Counted from the stretch's first letter, positions 7,628 through 15,818 are shown. The stretch: 32,561 bases of DNA from a virus (IMGVR_UViG_3300032213_000998:1-32561), one strand, 5' to 3'. A program made the numbers and translations. The notes: generated by a model from the letters alone, not told the origin.

Positions 7628-8536
7628 ATGGCTACGACAACCCGGTCGGGTGCAATATATGGCATTGGCGTATACGGGACATCCCGTTATGGCTTAAGCA
7701 ATGTTACATATGTTCCTGATGGGGTGCAAGGCACAGCAACATCCGATAGTGGTGTTGTTATTAGCGGTGATGCTAACCATGTAGTTGTTAGCTTAGTTGC
7801 TGTAGGTGCGACAGGTAGTGTAGGTGTAGTTGGTGTAGCAGTTACTAGTTTAGTTGGTGTATCTGCAACTGGCTTTGTCAATGATGGCGTATCGTTTAGT
7901 TTAGGCTGTAGGTTTGAAATTGGTAGCGTTAGTGCTACAGGAAGCATAGGCAGTGTTACTGCTGTTGCTAAAGCAGTTACCAGCTTAGTTGGTGTATCTG
8001 CACAGGGTAGTGTTGGTAGTGTTGTTGTTATTGCTAAGGCAAATATAACAATATCAGGTGTATCAGCTACAACAGCTATAGGCATTGTAGATGTTAGATC
8101 TATCAACAGAATCCCTGTAACTGGAATTGAAGCAACGACATCACTAGGTAGTGTTGTTGTAGTGGCGAAAGCAAACACTGGGTTAGTTGGTGTTGAAGGA
8201 ATAAGTAGTTTAGGTATTGTTGCTGCACTGGCTAATGCCTTAGTAGCAATATCTGGTGTAGAAGCTACAGCAGCTCTTGGTGATGTTGTAGTAGCTAATA
8301 ATGCTAGACCAACCTTTGATGGTGTGTCTGCTACAGGAGCTGTAGGTACAGTTGCTGTAACAACTACAATATTTGACTATCCTGCTGTAGCGCATCTTTA
8401 CGACAGAAGAAGAACTATATATGTTGAAAGACAGAGTACAGCTAAAGAAAGAACAGTGATGGTGTTAGCGCAATCTCGTAGGGTGTATGTTGATAAAAAT
8501 CCTACAGATTATGATAGAACATCTTATGTGGCTTGA
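7628..8536 (+). CDS. Virion protein of about eight 22-residue repeats
   Basis: A 302-residue protein whose central 210 residues are a tandem array of units of about 22 residues with the pattern SLVGVSATGSVGSVVVVAKA (G-V-S/E-A-T-x-x-x-G-x-V). The second unit carries an insertion (FVNDGVSFSLGCRFEIG). The N-terminal 35 residues are Gly/Tyr-rich (YGIGVYGTSRYGLS), and the last 55 residues (YDRRRTIYVERQS, RRVYVDKNPTDYDR) are basic and not repetitive, likely an anchoring domain. One-turn-per-repeat lengths near 22 suit a beta-solenoid or a stack of short hairpins. GGAG (7614-7617) is the ribosome binding site. It may be a fibrous surface protein. The family is not named. Confidence 0.65.
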   Translation: MATTTRSGAIYGIGVYGTSRYGLSNVTYVPDGVQGTATSDSGVVISGDANHVVVSLVAVGATGSVGVVGVAVTSLVGVSATGFVNDGVSFSLGCRFEIGSVSATGSIGSVTAVAKAVTSLVGVSAQGSVGSVVVIAKANITISGVSATTAIGIVDVRSINRIPVTGIEATTSLGSVVVVAKANTGLVGVEGISSLGIVAALANALVAISGVEATAALGDVVVANNARPTFDGVSATGAVGTVAVTTTIFDYPAVAHLYDRRRTIYVERQSTAKERTVMVLAQSRRVYVDKNPTDYDRTSYVA

Positions 8537-8561
8537 TAGCCTAGACAAGTATATACAGATG

Positions 8562-8577
8562 CTTCTACTAATAGAAG
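8562..8577 (+). other. Small hairpin between structural genes
   Basis: CTTCTA (8562-8567) and TAGAAG (8572-8577) form a six-pair stem with a CTAA tetraloop in the 67-base gap. No T run follows. It may be a processing or stabilising stem. Confidence 0.3.
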
Positions 8578-8603
8578 TGCTTTAGTGGAGTAGGAGTTTA
8601 ATA

Positions 8604-8921
8604 ATGTCTTTTCGATGGCCTAACAAAGATCCTGATGAGCTTTTAGACTACAGTGTAGACTGGTCTAGGTTTTTAGAAACAGCAACTATTAGTAGCTGTT
8701 CTTGGTTTGTTGATGACAGTACTGGCACAAAGACAGCCATTACTGCAGGGAACACTGTTAATGGCATTCAGAACGTAGCACAAACTATTTCTGGTGCTGT
8801 CACTACAATCAATCTTGGTTTAGGTACTAATAATAAAGAGTACAAATTCTATTGTAGAATTACAGATAATAGTGGAAATATCGCTGAGCGAGTTTCTCGT
8901 TTGCGTATTAAGGAACAATAA
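8604..8921 (+). CDS. Small virion protein, immunoglobulin-like fold likely
   Basis: A 105-residue protein starting FRWPNKDPDELLDYSVDWSR, followed by alternating strands (TISSCSWFVDD, TTINLGLGTNNKEYKFYCRITDNSG) and a final strand RLRIKEQ. Short proteins with the 'W-P-x-K-D-P-x-E-x-x-D-Y-x-V-D-W' opening are frequent near tail genes and appear to have an Ig-like beta sandwich (pattern C-W ... Y-x-C). TAGGAG (8591-8596) is the ribosome binding site and only two bases separate it from the adaptor gene. Role unknown; head-tail joining or decoration is inferred. Confidence 0.6.
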   Translation: MSFRWPNKDPDELLDYSVDWSRFLETATISSCSWFVDDSTGTKTAITAGNTVNGIQNVAQTISGAVTTINLGLGTNNKEYKFYCRITDNSGNIAERVSRLRIKEQ

Positions 8922-8923
8922 GA

Positions 8924-9649
8924 ATGGCATACGATTATCTTGGACTTACCAATGAAGTTAATAGAAGGCTTAACGAAGTTGAGCTTACTTCCGCAAACTT
9001 CCTTACTGCCACTGGTTTCTACGCTCACATCAAAGATGCTGTAAATGCTTCTATTAGAGATATCAACCACACTCACTATGAGTGGCCTTTCAATCATGTG
9101 CTTGCTGAGGAAACGCTGACAGCAGGTACAACTAGATATGCTTTCCCAGCTGATGCCAGCACCATTGACTTTGATACTTTCCGCATCAAGGAAAATGCTA
9201 CCTTAGCTAACGACACTGTTAGGCTTGGTGTCATCACTTATGACGACTTTCTTCAGAGATATGTAGACCAAGAATATTCTACTGATTCTAGTAAGCGTGA
9301 AGTACCTTCATATGTATTCCATGCTCCTAGTTTAGAATGGGGTGTTGTTCCTGCTCCTGATCAAGCATATCCAATTGTTTATGAATACTACAGAATTCCT
9401 GTAGATCTTCTTAATGCTACAGATGTTCCATCTATTCCTGAGAGATTTAAACAAGTTATTCTTGATGGTGCTATGTATCATGCCTATATGTTTAGAAGCA
9501 ATGAACAAGCAGCTACTATAGCTAAGAATAAGTTTGATGAGGGTATTAAGAAGATGAGGATTCTTCTTATCAATAGATATGTATATATGCAATCTACTGT
9601 CATTACACAATCTTCTGCTTTTGGTGGCTTCGGTGATAGGGTTAAATAA
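8924..9649 (+). CDS. Head-tail adaptor (tail tubular A-like)
   Basis: A 241-residue protein with a helical N-terminus (LTNEVNRRLNEVEL, FYAHIKDAVNASIRDIN), a central beta part (TLTAGTTRYAFPADASTIDF) and C-terminal helices (ERFKQVILDGAMYHAYMFRSNE, IAKNKFDEGIKKM). This helix-beta-helix layout, the length and the place directly before the nozzle gene fit the ring protein under the portal of short-tailed phages (T7 gp11 / P22 gp4 type role). The stop codon overlaps the next start by one base (TAATG), so adaptor and nozzle are made in step. Assignment is from context and layout. Confidence 0.75.
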   Translation: MAYDYLGLTNEVNRRLNEVELTSANFLTATGFYAHIKDAVNASIRDINHTHYEWPFNHVLAEETLTAGTTRYAFPADASTIDFDTFRIKENATLANDTVRLGVITYDDFLQRYVDQEYSTDSSKREVPSYVFHAPSLEWGVVPAPDQAYPIVYEYYRIPVDLLNATDVPSIPERFKQVILDGAMYHAYMFRSNEQAATIAKNKFDEGIKKMRILLINRYVYMQSTVITQSSAFGGFGDRVK

Positions 9650-11628
9650 TGGCTGATGGATGGCAGACATATCCCTTTGAATTTCGTGGTGGATTGATTT
9701 CAAATCTATCACCTCTTCAGCAAGGTACACAAGCACCGGGCAGCGGAAGACTCATGAAGAATTTTGAGCCTTCTGTTGATGGTGGCTATATGCGTATTGA
9801 AGGCTATGACAAATACGATAATGCTTTTGTTCCTGCCTATGGTGAACCTAAAGTGCAGGGTAGTGGACAAACTGGCACTACCTTAGTCATCTCTAACATA
9901 CTTTTTGCTCCTGCTGTTGGTAGTACATTTACTATTGCAGGTGTGACAGGGACATATACCATTGCTAATGCTGGTGTGTCATACAACTCCACATACAAGA
10001 TTGCTACAGTTACTTTAACAGCTTCATTAGCTTCAAGCCCCGCAGATAAAGCAGCTATAACCTTCACCTCTCATGACGGTGTTATTAAGGGGATAGCAGC
10101 ATGGAACAGCTTTGTTATTGCTTCTAGAAATGCTGACATTTATAGAACCACTGGTACAGGGTTTACCAAGATAAGTAAGCCTCATTACGGCACAGTGCTT
10201 GTCAATGGCGGTAGTCAGACAGGCACTAGTCTTACTATGGATGGGCTGATTAAAGCTCCCCAAATTGGTGATACCTTCAGTGTTGCTGGTATTGAAAAAG
10301 TATATACAGTATTGGCTGTACCTACAGTGACTTCTACATCTGCCACTGTATCCATCAACCCAGCATTAGCTTCTAGTCCTGCTGATAATGCTGCCATCAC
10401 TTGGTTATCTGCTGACAGATTTAGTAACTATAAAACACGCTTTAGTAAATATAGACTTAATAGCACTGAAAAGATTGTAGGTGTTGATGGTACAAACTAT
10501 CCATTCATTTATGATGGGTCTACATTTAAAGTGTTGTCAGATAAGACAACAGATATTTTAGGTGCTCAGTTTGTTCTTAGCCATAAGAATCAATTATTCT
10601 TTGCTAAGAATGAAAACATTATATTCACTGCACCATATACTGACGATGATTTTAATGCTGCTACTGGTTCTGGTATTATTAATGTTGGTGGAGTCATTAC
10701 AGGTATTGTTGTATTTAGGGAAACATTAATAGTATTTACAGAGAAAACTATTAGTCAGCTTACTGGTACAACCATACAAGACTTCGCTTTACAGCCCATC
10801 ACTAAAAATGTTGGGTGTGTGGCTGCTGACACCATACAAGAAGTTGGTGGTGATGTTATGTTCTTAGGGCCGGAAGGACTAAGACTCTTAGGAGCTACAG
10901 ACCGTATTGGAGACTTTAGCTTAGGTGTGGTATCTAAGCCTATCCAAGCTGAGATGACTTCTTTAATTAATGGCAATTCAACTTTTGCTAGTTGTGTTAT
11001 TAAACAGAAGTCACAATATAGAATATTTGGTTATAATAGTAATATTACTGCTTCAAATTCTAAGGGAGTACTTGGTACTCAAATGACTGGTGAATCTTCT
11101 GGTGGTGTAGCATGGGCTGAGCTTGTTGGATTTAAATGCTTCGTTGCTGATGGAGATTATCAAGATCAAACAGAAACCATTGTTTTTGCTAATAATGATG
11201 GATATGTTTATAAGATGGAAGAAGGAAGTAGTTTTGATGGTACAAACATCATTGCTTCCTTTGCCACCCCTTATGTACCTATTAATGATTTTAGGCTTAG
11301 GAAGACTTTTTATAAGCTTTACCTCTATACAGATCCACAAGGATCTGTTACAACATCAGTGAATTTGAAGCTTGATTTTGATGATCAAGGATCTGTTCAA
11401 CCACCAACAATTACACTATCAAATAGTGCAGGTAGTGTAGGTTTTTATGGTAACAGTGGTGCTAGATATGGAACCACCGTTTATGGCGATAAGTTGAAGA
11501 AGCAGTTTCAAACACAGGTGGTAGGCTCTGGATTCTCTGTATCATTACAGTTTGTTTCGGATAGCCAAGACCCTCCATTTTCTCTGGACGCTGCAACGCT
11601 AGAGTATGCTACACATGATAGAAGATAA
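9649..11628 (+). CDS. Tail nozzle (tail tubular B-like) protein
   Basis: A 659-residue, beta-rich protein with the opening FEFRGGLISNLSPLQQGTQAPGSGRLMKNFEPSVDGGYMRIEGY split here only for description (residues 11-52), a signature of the large tail-tip tube of short-tailed phages. The middle and later parts hold blade-like repeats typical of a propeller (FIYDGSTFKVLSD, FVLSHKNQLFFAKN, VVFRETLIVFTEKTISQL, DVMFLGPEGLRLLG). The closing part KFYKLYLYTD-like strands form a beta sandwich. Two copies of an extra 70-residue domain are inserted near the N-terminus (see the repeat entry). It is coupled to the adaptor gene by a TAATG overlap and followed by the fibre, which it probably carries. Confidence 0.78.
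   Translation: MADGWQTYPFEFRGGLISNLSPLQQGTQAPGSGRLMKNFEPSVDGGYMRIEGYDKYDNAFVPAYGEPKVQGSGQTGTTLVISNILFAPAVGSTFTIAGVTGTYTIANAGVSYNSTYKIATVTLTASLASSPADKAAITFTSHDGVIKGIAAWNSFVIASRNADIYRTTGTGFTKISKPHYGTVLVNGGSQTGTSLTMDGLIKAPQIGDTFSVAGIEKVYTVLAVPTVTSTSATVSINPALASSPADNAAITWLSADRFSNYKTRFSKYRLNSTEKIVGVDGTNYPFIYDGSTFKVLSDKTTDILGAQFVLSHKNQLFFAKNENIIFTAPYTDDDFNAATGSGIINVGGVITGIVVFRETLIVFTEKTISQLTGTTIQDFALQPITKNVGCVAADTIQEVGGDVMFLGPEGLRLLGATDRIGDFSLGVVSKPIQAEMTSLINGNSTFASCVIKQKSQYRIFGYNSNITASNSKGVLGTQMTGESSGGVAWAELVGFKCFVADGDYQDQTETIVFANNDGYVYKMEEGSSFDGTNIIASFATPYVPINDFRLRKTFYKLYLYTDPQGSVTTSVNLKLDFDDQGSVQPPTITLSNSAGSVGFYGNSGARYGTTVYGDKLKKQFQTQVVGSGFSVSLQFVSDSQDPPFSLDAATLEYATHDRR
9856..10416 (+). repeat. 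Duplicated 70-residue domain inside the nozzle gene
   Basis: Residues 70-142 and 186-256 of the nozzle protein align: GSGQTGTTL / GGSQTGTSL, APAVGSTFTIAGVTGTYTI / APQIGDTFSVAGIEKVYTV, and SLASSPADKAAITF / ALASSPADNAAITW. The DNA copies have diverged, so the duplication is old or domains were acquired separately. The repeated unit looks like a small beta barrel or sandwich inserted between propeller blades. Confidence 0.75.
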
Positions 11629-11637
11629 GGAATAGTT

Positions 11638-13638
11638 ATGACGGGATATGTTCGTAAAGACACCACCAACAACATTGCCGATGGCAATGTGATTAATGCT
11701 GCTGACTTAGATGCTGAGTTTGATGGGGTTAAAGACGCATTTCAAGCATCCACAGGACACAAGCATGATGGAACTACTGGTGAAGGTGCTCCCATAACTT
11801 CGCTTGGTCCTAATCAAGATGTCACTATCTCTGCTACTTTGTTGGCTCCTAAAACTACAAACACTGTAGACATTGGTAGTAGTGCTCTAAAATTTAAAGA
11901 CTTGTTCTTAGCAGGTAATGGCAGTGTTGGTGGCACATTGGCTGTCACTGGTGTGGCTACGCTTACAGCCAACCCAGTGTTATCAGCTGGCACTGCTAAT
12001 GGTGTTCCTTATTTGAACGGCTCTAAGGTTGTTACAAGCGGTTCTGCGCTTACTTTTGATGGTACTAACTTAGGTGTTGGAGGAACCGCATCAGGCGCAA
12101 AACTACATGTAATGAGTGCTGGCGGTGTTGGGGCTAAAGTTGAAAACACTCTTAACACGGGTGCGACAACATTTACATTAAAAAATACAGGCGGTTCATT
12201 TTATTTGGGGCAAGATTCAACTGGTGGTTATTTGGGCACTGACACAACAGCGCCAATAGTTTACTACATAAACAACACAGAACAAATGCGCCTAACCAGC
12301 ACAGGTCTGGGTATTGGTACAAGTTCGCCAACAAATCCTTTGCACATTGTAAGCAATACTGTTTCACAATTAAATGTTGCTGCTTCATCAGGAAATACAA
12401 ATGCACAAATAAATCTTGAACCAACTGGTACAGGTATTGCACTTATTGGCCCTGCAAATAATGTTGCTTTTGCTTTTAGAACAAATGCAACGGAGCGTAT
12501 GCGCCTTGACGCTTCAGGCAATCTAGGCTTGGGAGTTACTCCTAGTGCTTGGTCTTGGCCTAATGGTTCTGCGGGCGCTTTGCAATTGCAGTCTGGTGCG
12601 GGTTTGTCTGCTTACAACGCAACCACTTACCTGTCAAACAACTGGTATTACAACGCTGGCGAAAAATACATTGCCAATGGTTTTGCAACTCGCTACGAAC
12701 AAACAACTGGAAAGCACGTTTGGTACTACGCTGGCAACAATACATCTGGAGCAGGTGCTACTGTGTCTTGGACTCAGGCAATGACTCTGGATGCTAGTGG
12801 GAATTTGTTGGTTGGCACTACTTCTAATACAGGTGTTGATACTGGCGTCCAGCGTTTAGTTGTTAATGGCATTGCTGGAGGAGGTGGTGGCACTTTAGGT
12901 CTTATCAGCGATAGCCTTGGTAGAAACATTATTATTACCGATAGTTCTAAAACTGCTATAGGTGCTATTAATATCAGTTCTACTAACATGAGCCTTGGCA
13001 CAAACAATGGCTATCCATTGCTTTTTAACACCAACGGCTCAGAACGTGCCCGTATAGACTCAAGCGGTAACTTGCTGGTAAAGACTACAAGTGCAGGAGG
13101 TAATGGTTCCAATACTTATACTGCTGGCTCTTTATTGTTAGGTGGAACTGCTATTACTGCTGGATATAAATATTGCGTAATCAGTTATGCAACGGGTGGT
13201 TCTGGGTCTTCTGTTAGTTTTCAAAAAGACACGTCAGAAAAAGGAGCAATGTTTTTTAATGACGTTGATTCTCGTATATATATTTTTAATAATAATGCAT
13301 CTACAGGCGTTTATCTATCTGCTAATGCGACATCTTGGACATCCAATTCTGATGAAAGATTAAAAACTGATTTGATGCCAATTGAAAATGCGGTTGAAAA
13401 AGTTTCTACGCTTCGTGCAGTTACTGGTAGGTACAAAAAAGATGTAGAAGGGACAAGCAGAGCATTTTTAATTGCTCAAGATGTTCAAGCAGTATTACCT
13501 CAAGCTGTTGATGCAACTGACCCTGAAAAACTTGGCGTTTCATACACAGATGTAATTCCATTACTCGTTGCCGCAATCAAAGAACAACAAGCAATTATTG
13601 AATCACTCAAGGCACGTTTGGATGCCGCTAATCTTTAA
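11638..13638 (+). CDS. Tail fibre with C-terminal S74 self-cleaving chaperone
   Basis: A 666-residue receptor-binding fibre. The N-terminal 60 residues with GHKHDGTTGEGAPI resemble the virion-attachment head of short-tailed phage fibres. The shaft has repeated strand units such as RMRLDASGNLGLG, MTLDASGNLLVGTT and ARIDSSGNLLVKTT, at least five copies, consistent with a trimeric beta fibre. The C-terminus is an intramolecular chaperone of the endosialidase (peptidase S74) type: S571-D572-E573-R574-L575-K576 holds the Ser-Lys dyad, and about 95 residues after it, ending in a coiled coil (AAIKEQQAIIESLKARL), would be cut off after trimer assembly. GGAATAG (11629-11635) precedes the ATG. Fibre variability makes the exact receptor unknown. 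Confidence 0.85.
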   Translation: MTGYVRKDTTNNIADGNVINAADLDAEFDGVKDAFQASTGHKHDGTTGEGAPITSLGPNQDVTISATLLAPKTTNTVDIGSSALKFKDLFLAGNGSVGGTLAVTGVATLTANPVLSAGTANGVPYLNGSKVVTSGSALTFDGTNLGVGGTASGAKLHVMSAGGVGAKVENTLNTGATTFTLKNTGGSFYLGQDSTGGYLGTDTTAPIVYYINNTEQMRLTSTGLGIGTSSPTNPLHIVSNTVSQLNVAASSGNTNAQINLEPTGTGIALIGPANNVAFAFRTNATERMRLDASGNLGLGVTPSAWSWPNGSAGALQLQSGAGLSAYNATTYLSNNWYYNAGEKYIANGFATRYEQTTGKHVWYYAGNNTSGAGATVSWTQAMTLDASGNLLVGTTSNTGVDTGVQRLVVNGIAGGGGGTLGLISDSLGRNIIITDSSKTAIGAINISSTNMSLGTNNGYPLLFNTNGSERARIDSSGNLLVKTTSAGGNGSNTYTAGSLLLGGTAITAGYKYCVISYATGGSGSSVSFQKDTSEKGAMFFNDVDSRIYIFNNNASTGVYLSANATSWTSNSDERLKTDLMPIENAVEKVSTLRAVTGRYKKDVEGTSRAFLIAQDVQAVLPQAVDATDPEKLGVSYTDVIPLLVAAIKEQQAIIESLKARLDAANL

Positions 13639-13649
13639 AGGAAACTAAA

Positions 13650-13943
13650 ATGACTACCACATGGAAAATCACAAACCTCGATAGCAACACATCTGATGGT
13701 TTTGTAACAACAGCACATTGGACAGCTACAGCAGTAGATGGAGAGCATACCGCCTCTGCCTACGCAACAGTCTCATGGGCTGAAGGCACTCCCGCTATTG
13801 CCTACGCAAGCCTCACAGAAGCCACAGTCCTTAATTGGGTGTGGGAAAGCATCGATAAGGAAGCTACAGAGGCTTCTTTGGCGGCACAGATTGCTTTGCT
13901 TAAAGCACCCGTTAAAGCTACTGGTTTGCCTTGGGCGGCTTAA
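13650..13943 (+). CDS. Small conserved protein next to the fibre
   Basis: A 97-residue protein (MTTTWKITNLDSNTSDGFVT...), with AAGGAAA (13638-13644) as ribosome binding site, 11 bases after the fibre gene. Two strand pairs (WKITNLDS, HWTATAVDGEHTASAYATVSW) precede a helix with W-x-W (LNWVWESIDKEATEASLAAQIALL). The type recurs beside fibre genes of tailed phages of aquatic bacteria and is a domain of unknown function. It may help assemble or attach the fibre; there is no direct evidence. The stop is followed after one base by the next ATG. Confidence 0.65.
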   Translation: MTTTWKITNLDSNTSDGFVTTAHWTATAVDGEHTASAYATVSWAEGTPAIAYASLTEATVLNWVWESIDKEATEASLAAQIALLKAPVKATGLPWAA

Positions 13944-13944
13944 C

Positions 13945-14169
13945 ATGGAAGACGTAACACACGCCCAAATATATGAGCGTCTGTGTGCTGTCGAAGCTAA
14001 GGTAGACAAGCTAGACAAGAGCACAGAAGCTGTGGTGACTGCATTCAATGCAGCCGCTGGTGCTTTTGTTGTGCTTGAATGGCTTGCTAGAGCAGTGAAA
14101 CCCATCTTAGTTATTGGTGCATTCTGTGGTGCTATATGGCTAGCCATAGAAAACAAGTTGCATCATTAA
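13945..14169 (+). CDS. Small membrane protein, possible holin
   Basis: A 74-residue protein starting MEDVTHAQIYERLC. The reading frame extends upstream, but the upstream part only shadows the previous gene, so the ATG at 13945, one base after that gene's stop, is chosen. Residues 5-30 form a short heptad helix (RLCAVEAKVDKLDKSTEAV); residues 31-48 and 53-69 (KPILVIGAFCGAIWLAIE) are hydrophobic and could be two membrane spans. Together with the endolysin and spanins downstream this fits a small holin or holin regulator. It overlaps the next small signal-peptide gene. Function is inferred from topology and place only. Confidence 0.6.
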   Translation: MEDVTHAQIYERLCAVEAKVDKLDKSTEAVVTAFNAAAGAFVVLEWLARAVKPILVIGAFCGAIWLAIENKLHH

Positions 14170-14300
14170 TATTTTTATTAGTAACATCTTTCCCTGTTTC
14201 GTCCAAGGAGGAGAAGTATAGGTGTGTCCGATGGACATGGACTGGAGATGTGTATAACAGAAAAGTTGTATGCATTGAATGGAAGAAGGTTGAGCGATGA
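14136..14300 (+). CDS. Short secreted protein of 54 residues
   Basis: An unannotated-size gene found by reading the gap: MASHRKQVASLIFLLVTSFPVSS is a convincing signal peptide (basic n-region HRK, hydrophobic core, small residues at the end), followed by a mature part of about 30 residues with two Cys (YRCVRWTWTGDVYNRKVVC) and a basic end. It overlaps the possible holin gene by 34 bases in another frame and its stop overlaps the next start (ATGA at 14297-14300). The two Cys may form a disulfide in the periplasm. A GGAGG-like stretch at 14206-14212 is inside the gene and does not serve its start, so the start site has no clear ribosome binding site and translation may be coupled. Confidence 0.6.
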   Translation: MASHRKQVASLIFLLVTSFPVSSKEEKYRCVRWTWTGDVYNRKVVCIEWKKVER

Positions 14301-14797
14301 TTGATCCAGTAACGGCTCTAGCTGGCATACAGTCAGCAATATCTTTAGTTAAGAAAGCAGCAAAGGTTGCCAATGATTTAGGCTCTCTTGCCCCAATGAT
14401 TGGCAAGATGTTCGATGCCAAGTCTGTAGCTACCAAGGCTATGCTTCAGGCTAAGAGAGATAAGAAGGGTTCCAACATGGGAACAGCCCTTCAGATTGAG
14501 ATGGCTCTAGAGCAAGCCAGAGCCTTTGAAGAAGAACTAAAGATGTTGTTCATGCAAACAGGAAAGATAGATGTTTGGAACAAGATCAAGGCTAGACAAG
14601 CAGAGATGGATAGAGATGATGCCAAAGAGATGGCAGCGTTGAGAGCCGAGGAAAAGAGGGCCAAAGCTAAAGAACAAGAAGAAAAAGAGATAGTGATTGC
14701 TATTACTGCTATTTCCTTTCTTTTGTTTTTGGTTGGAATTGGAATTTATGAGTTGATGGAATTCTGTGAAACCACTAGACGTTGTGGTGGGCGATGA
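14297..14797 (+). CDS. Membrane protein with coiled coil and C-terminal anchor
   Basis: A 166-residue protein. Residues 1-50 (MIDPVTALAGIQSAISLVKKAAKVA...) form an amphipathic start, residues 60-125 are charged and helical (EQARAFEEELKMLF, KARQAEMDRDDAKEMAALRAEEKRAKAKE without interruption would be one long coiled coil), and residues 131-152 (IVIAITAISFLLFLVGIGIY) form one membrane span, leaving a short Cys-containing tail. The start overlaps the small secreted gene, the end overlaps the next start. Proteins with the MIDPVTA opening occur in the lysis/ejection region of phages of aquatic bacteria with unknown function. It may sit in the inner membrane or in the virion; both are open. Confidence 0.65.
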   Translation: MIDPVTALAGIQSAISLVKKAAKVANDLGSLAPMIGKMFDAKSVATKAMLQAKRDKKGSNMGTALQIEMALEQARAFEEELKMLFMQTGKIDVWNKIKARQAEMDRDDAKEMAALRAEEKRAKAKEQEEKEIVIAITAISFLLFLVGIGIYELMEFCETTRRCGGR

Positions 14798-14943
14798 ATG
14801 AATATCAAAAACAATTTAATTTGTTCTGTAAAGTATTCTGCTATGGCTGTGCAGCTTGGTGGTTTCTAGGCTTCTTAAAGTTTTTACCTGATGATTTATC
14901 AAACAGGATTGTTGCTCTTCTATTGGGAAAGGTTGGGTTATGA
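14794..14943 (+). CDS. Small hydrophobic protein of 49 residues
   Basis: ATG at 14794 overlaps the previous stop (ATGA) and the stop at 14941-14943 overlaps the next ATG. The product MNEYQKQFNLFCKVFCYGC... is rich in Phe, Leu, Cys and Trp, with a central hydrophobic helix (AAWWFLGFLKFLP) that could insert in a membrane. Tight coupling on both sides argues that it is a real gene in spite of its length. Function unknown; a lysis regulator or membrane-disturbing peptide is possible. Confidence 0.55.
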   Translation: MNEYQKQFNLFCKVFCYGCAAWWFLGFLKFLPDDLSNRIVALLLGKVGL

Positions 14944-15116
14944 AAATCACTACTTATCAGGCCAATGCAAACATGTTAAGAGAAGCTCAGCAGGTCATTC
15001 ATCAGAAGAACCTACAGGAACTTCAGAGATTGAATCATCAAAAAGAACAAACATACAAAGTGCAGCAAGTGAGAAATCAGTGGGCTAGAGCAAACTCTGT
15101 GGATGTAATGGTATGA
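14940..15116 (+). CDS. Small coiled-coil protein of 58 residues
   Basis: Starts in an ATGA overlap with the previous small gene and ends in an ATGA overlap with the lipoprotein gene. It is Gln/Asn/Lys-rich and helical over almost its whole length (NMLREAQQVIHQKNLQELQR), with no signal peptide or membrane span. The chain of overlaps 14794-14940-15113 suggests a polycistronic unit with coupled translation. Function unknown. Confidence 0.55.
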   Translation: MKITTYQANANMLREAQQVIHQKNLQELQRLNHQKEQTYKVQQVRNQWARANSVDVMV

Positions 15117-15340
15117 AATATTTATTATTGTTATTGCTGCTTGTTGGATGTGAAGACCGCTACAGGTACTTCTGTCAAAACCCTGAAAACTTTCATGCTG
15201 AGCAATGTCAGAAACCTAAATGTCAATTCACACAGACATGCCCTGAGTATTTAGTAGCACCCATCTTGGAGAAACAAATTGATAGAACAGCTAACAAAAA
15301 TGATGACACCAAGCCAGCCCAAACCAAGACTAACCCCTGA
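15113..15340 (+). CDS. Putative lipoprotein, Cys-rich
   Basis: A 75-residue protein with a classical lipoprotein signal: MKYLLLLLLLVGC, lipobox LVGC with the modified Cys at residue 13. The mature part EDRYRYFCQNPENFHAEQCQ holds further Cys residues (six in all with those of PKCQFTQTCPEYL), then a hydrophilic tail. Signal peptidase II processing would place it in the inner or outer membrane. Short lipoproteins of this 'C-E-D-R-Y-R-Y' type recur beside lysis genes. It could be a second spanin-like or superinfection-related protein; the later Rz/Rz1 pair already supplies the spanins. It overlaps the next gene by 62 bases. Confidence 0.65.
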   Translation: MKYLLLLLLLVGCEDRYRYFCQNPENFHAEQCQKPKCQFTQTCPEYLVAPILEKQIDRTANKNDDTKPAQTKTNP

Positions 15341-15818
15341 AGAGCTTGAGGTTAGGATATGGGGATTTGTGGTGGTGGCTATCACCATCATCCTCTTTGG
15401 TATTGTGTTTGCCTTGTTATATTCTGTTACCTTTGTAACACAGCCTATCAAGAGCATGGCTCCAATTGATCAGGCATATACAAAGATGCTCAATGACATT
15501 GTGCTATTGATTGTTGGTGGTATTGGTGGTATTGTAGGTAAGAGAGCTGTTAATACAGCAACTAACGCTTTCAAGCCTACAACGCCTACAGCCCCTACAG
15601 CTCCTCCAATGCAGCAGCCTTATGTAAGTAATACATATGCTCCTGCTCAGTCTGCTTATGGCCTACCTTCTCAGCCCTTTGGTGCTATGCCAGTATGGAA
15701 GAATCCAGAGCTTGATGAGAGCTGGACTCCCGGTCCTCCTCCAACAACTCCTCCAGAGCACATGGAACCTGATGAGGATAGAGAAGAGATAGCTGTAGCT
15801 AGGAAAGAAGCTAACTAA
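15279..15818 (+). CDS. Two-span membrane protein, candidate holin
   Basis: Two membrane spans are clear: residues 29-50 (FVVVAITIILFGIVFALLYS) and about 70-88 (DIVLLIVGGIGGIVGK), followed by a Pro-rich, acidic cytoplasmic tail (PTTPTAPTAPPMQQP to HMEPDEDREEIA). This is a class II holin-like topology, and the spanin and endolysin genes follow directly. The TTG at 15279 has GGAG (15268-15271) seven bases before it; the ATG at 15300 has no such site, so TTG is preferred, with ATG as alternative. Its stop overlaps the Rz ATG by one base (TAATG). The 80-residue soluble tail is longer than in most holins. Confidence 0.65.
   Translation: MIEQLTKMMTPSQPKPRLTPEELEVRIWGFVVVAITIILFGIVFALLYSVTFVTQPIKSMAPIDQAYTKMLNDIVLLIVGGIGGIVGKRAVNTATNAFKPTTPTAPTAPPMQQPYVSNTYAPAQSAYGLPSQPFGAMPVWKNPELDESWTPGPPPTTPPEHMEPDEDREEIAVARKEAN

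Noticed and set aside
7687-8178. Long minus-strand open frame opposite the 22-residue repeat gene
   Set aside because: It mirrors the repeats (Pro/Thr-rich antisense) and has no ribosome binding site or neighbour; a shadow.
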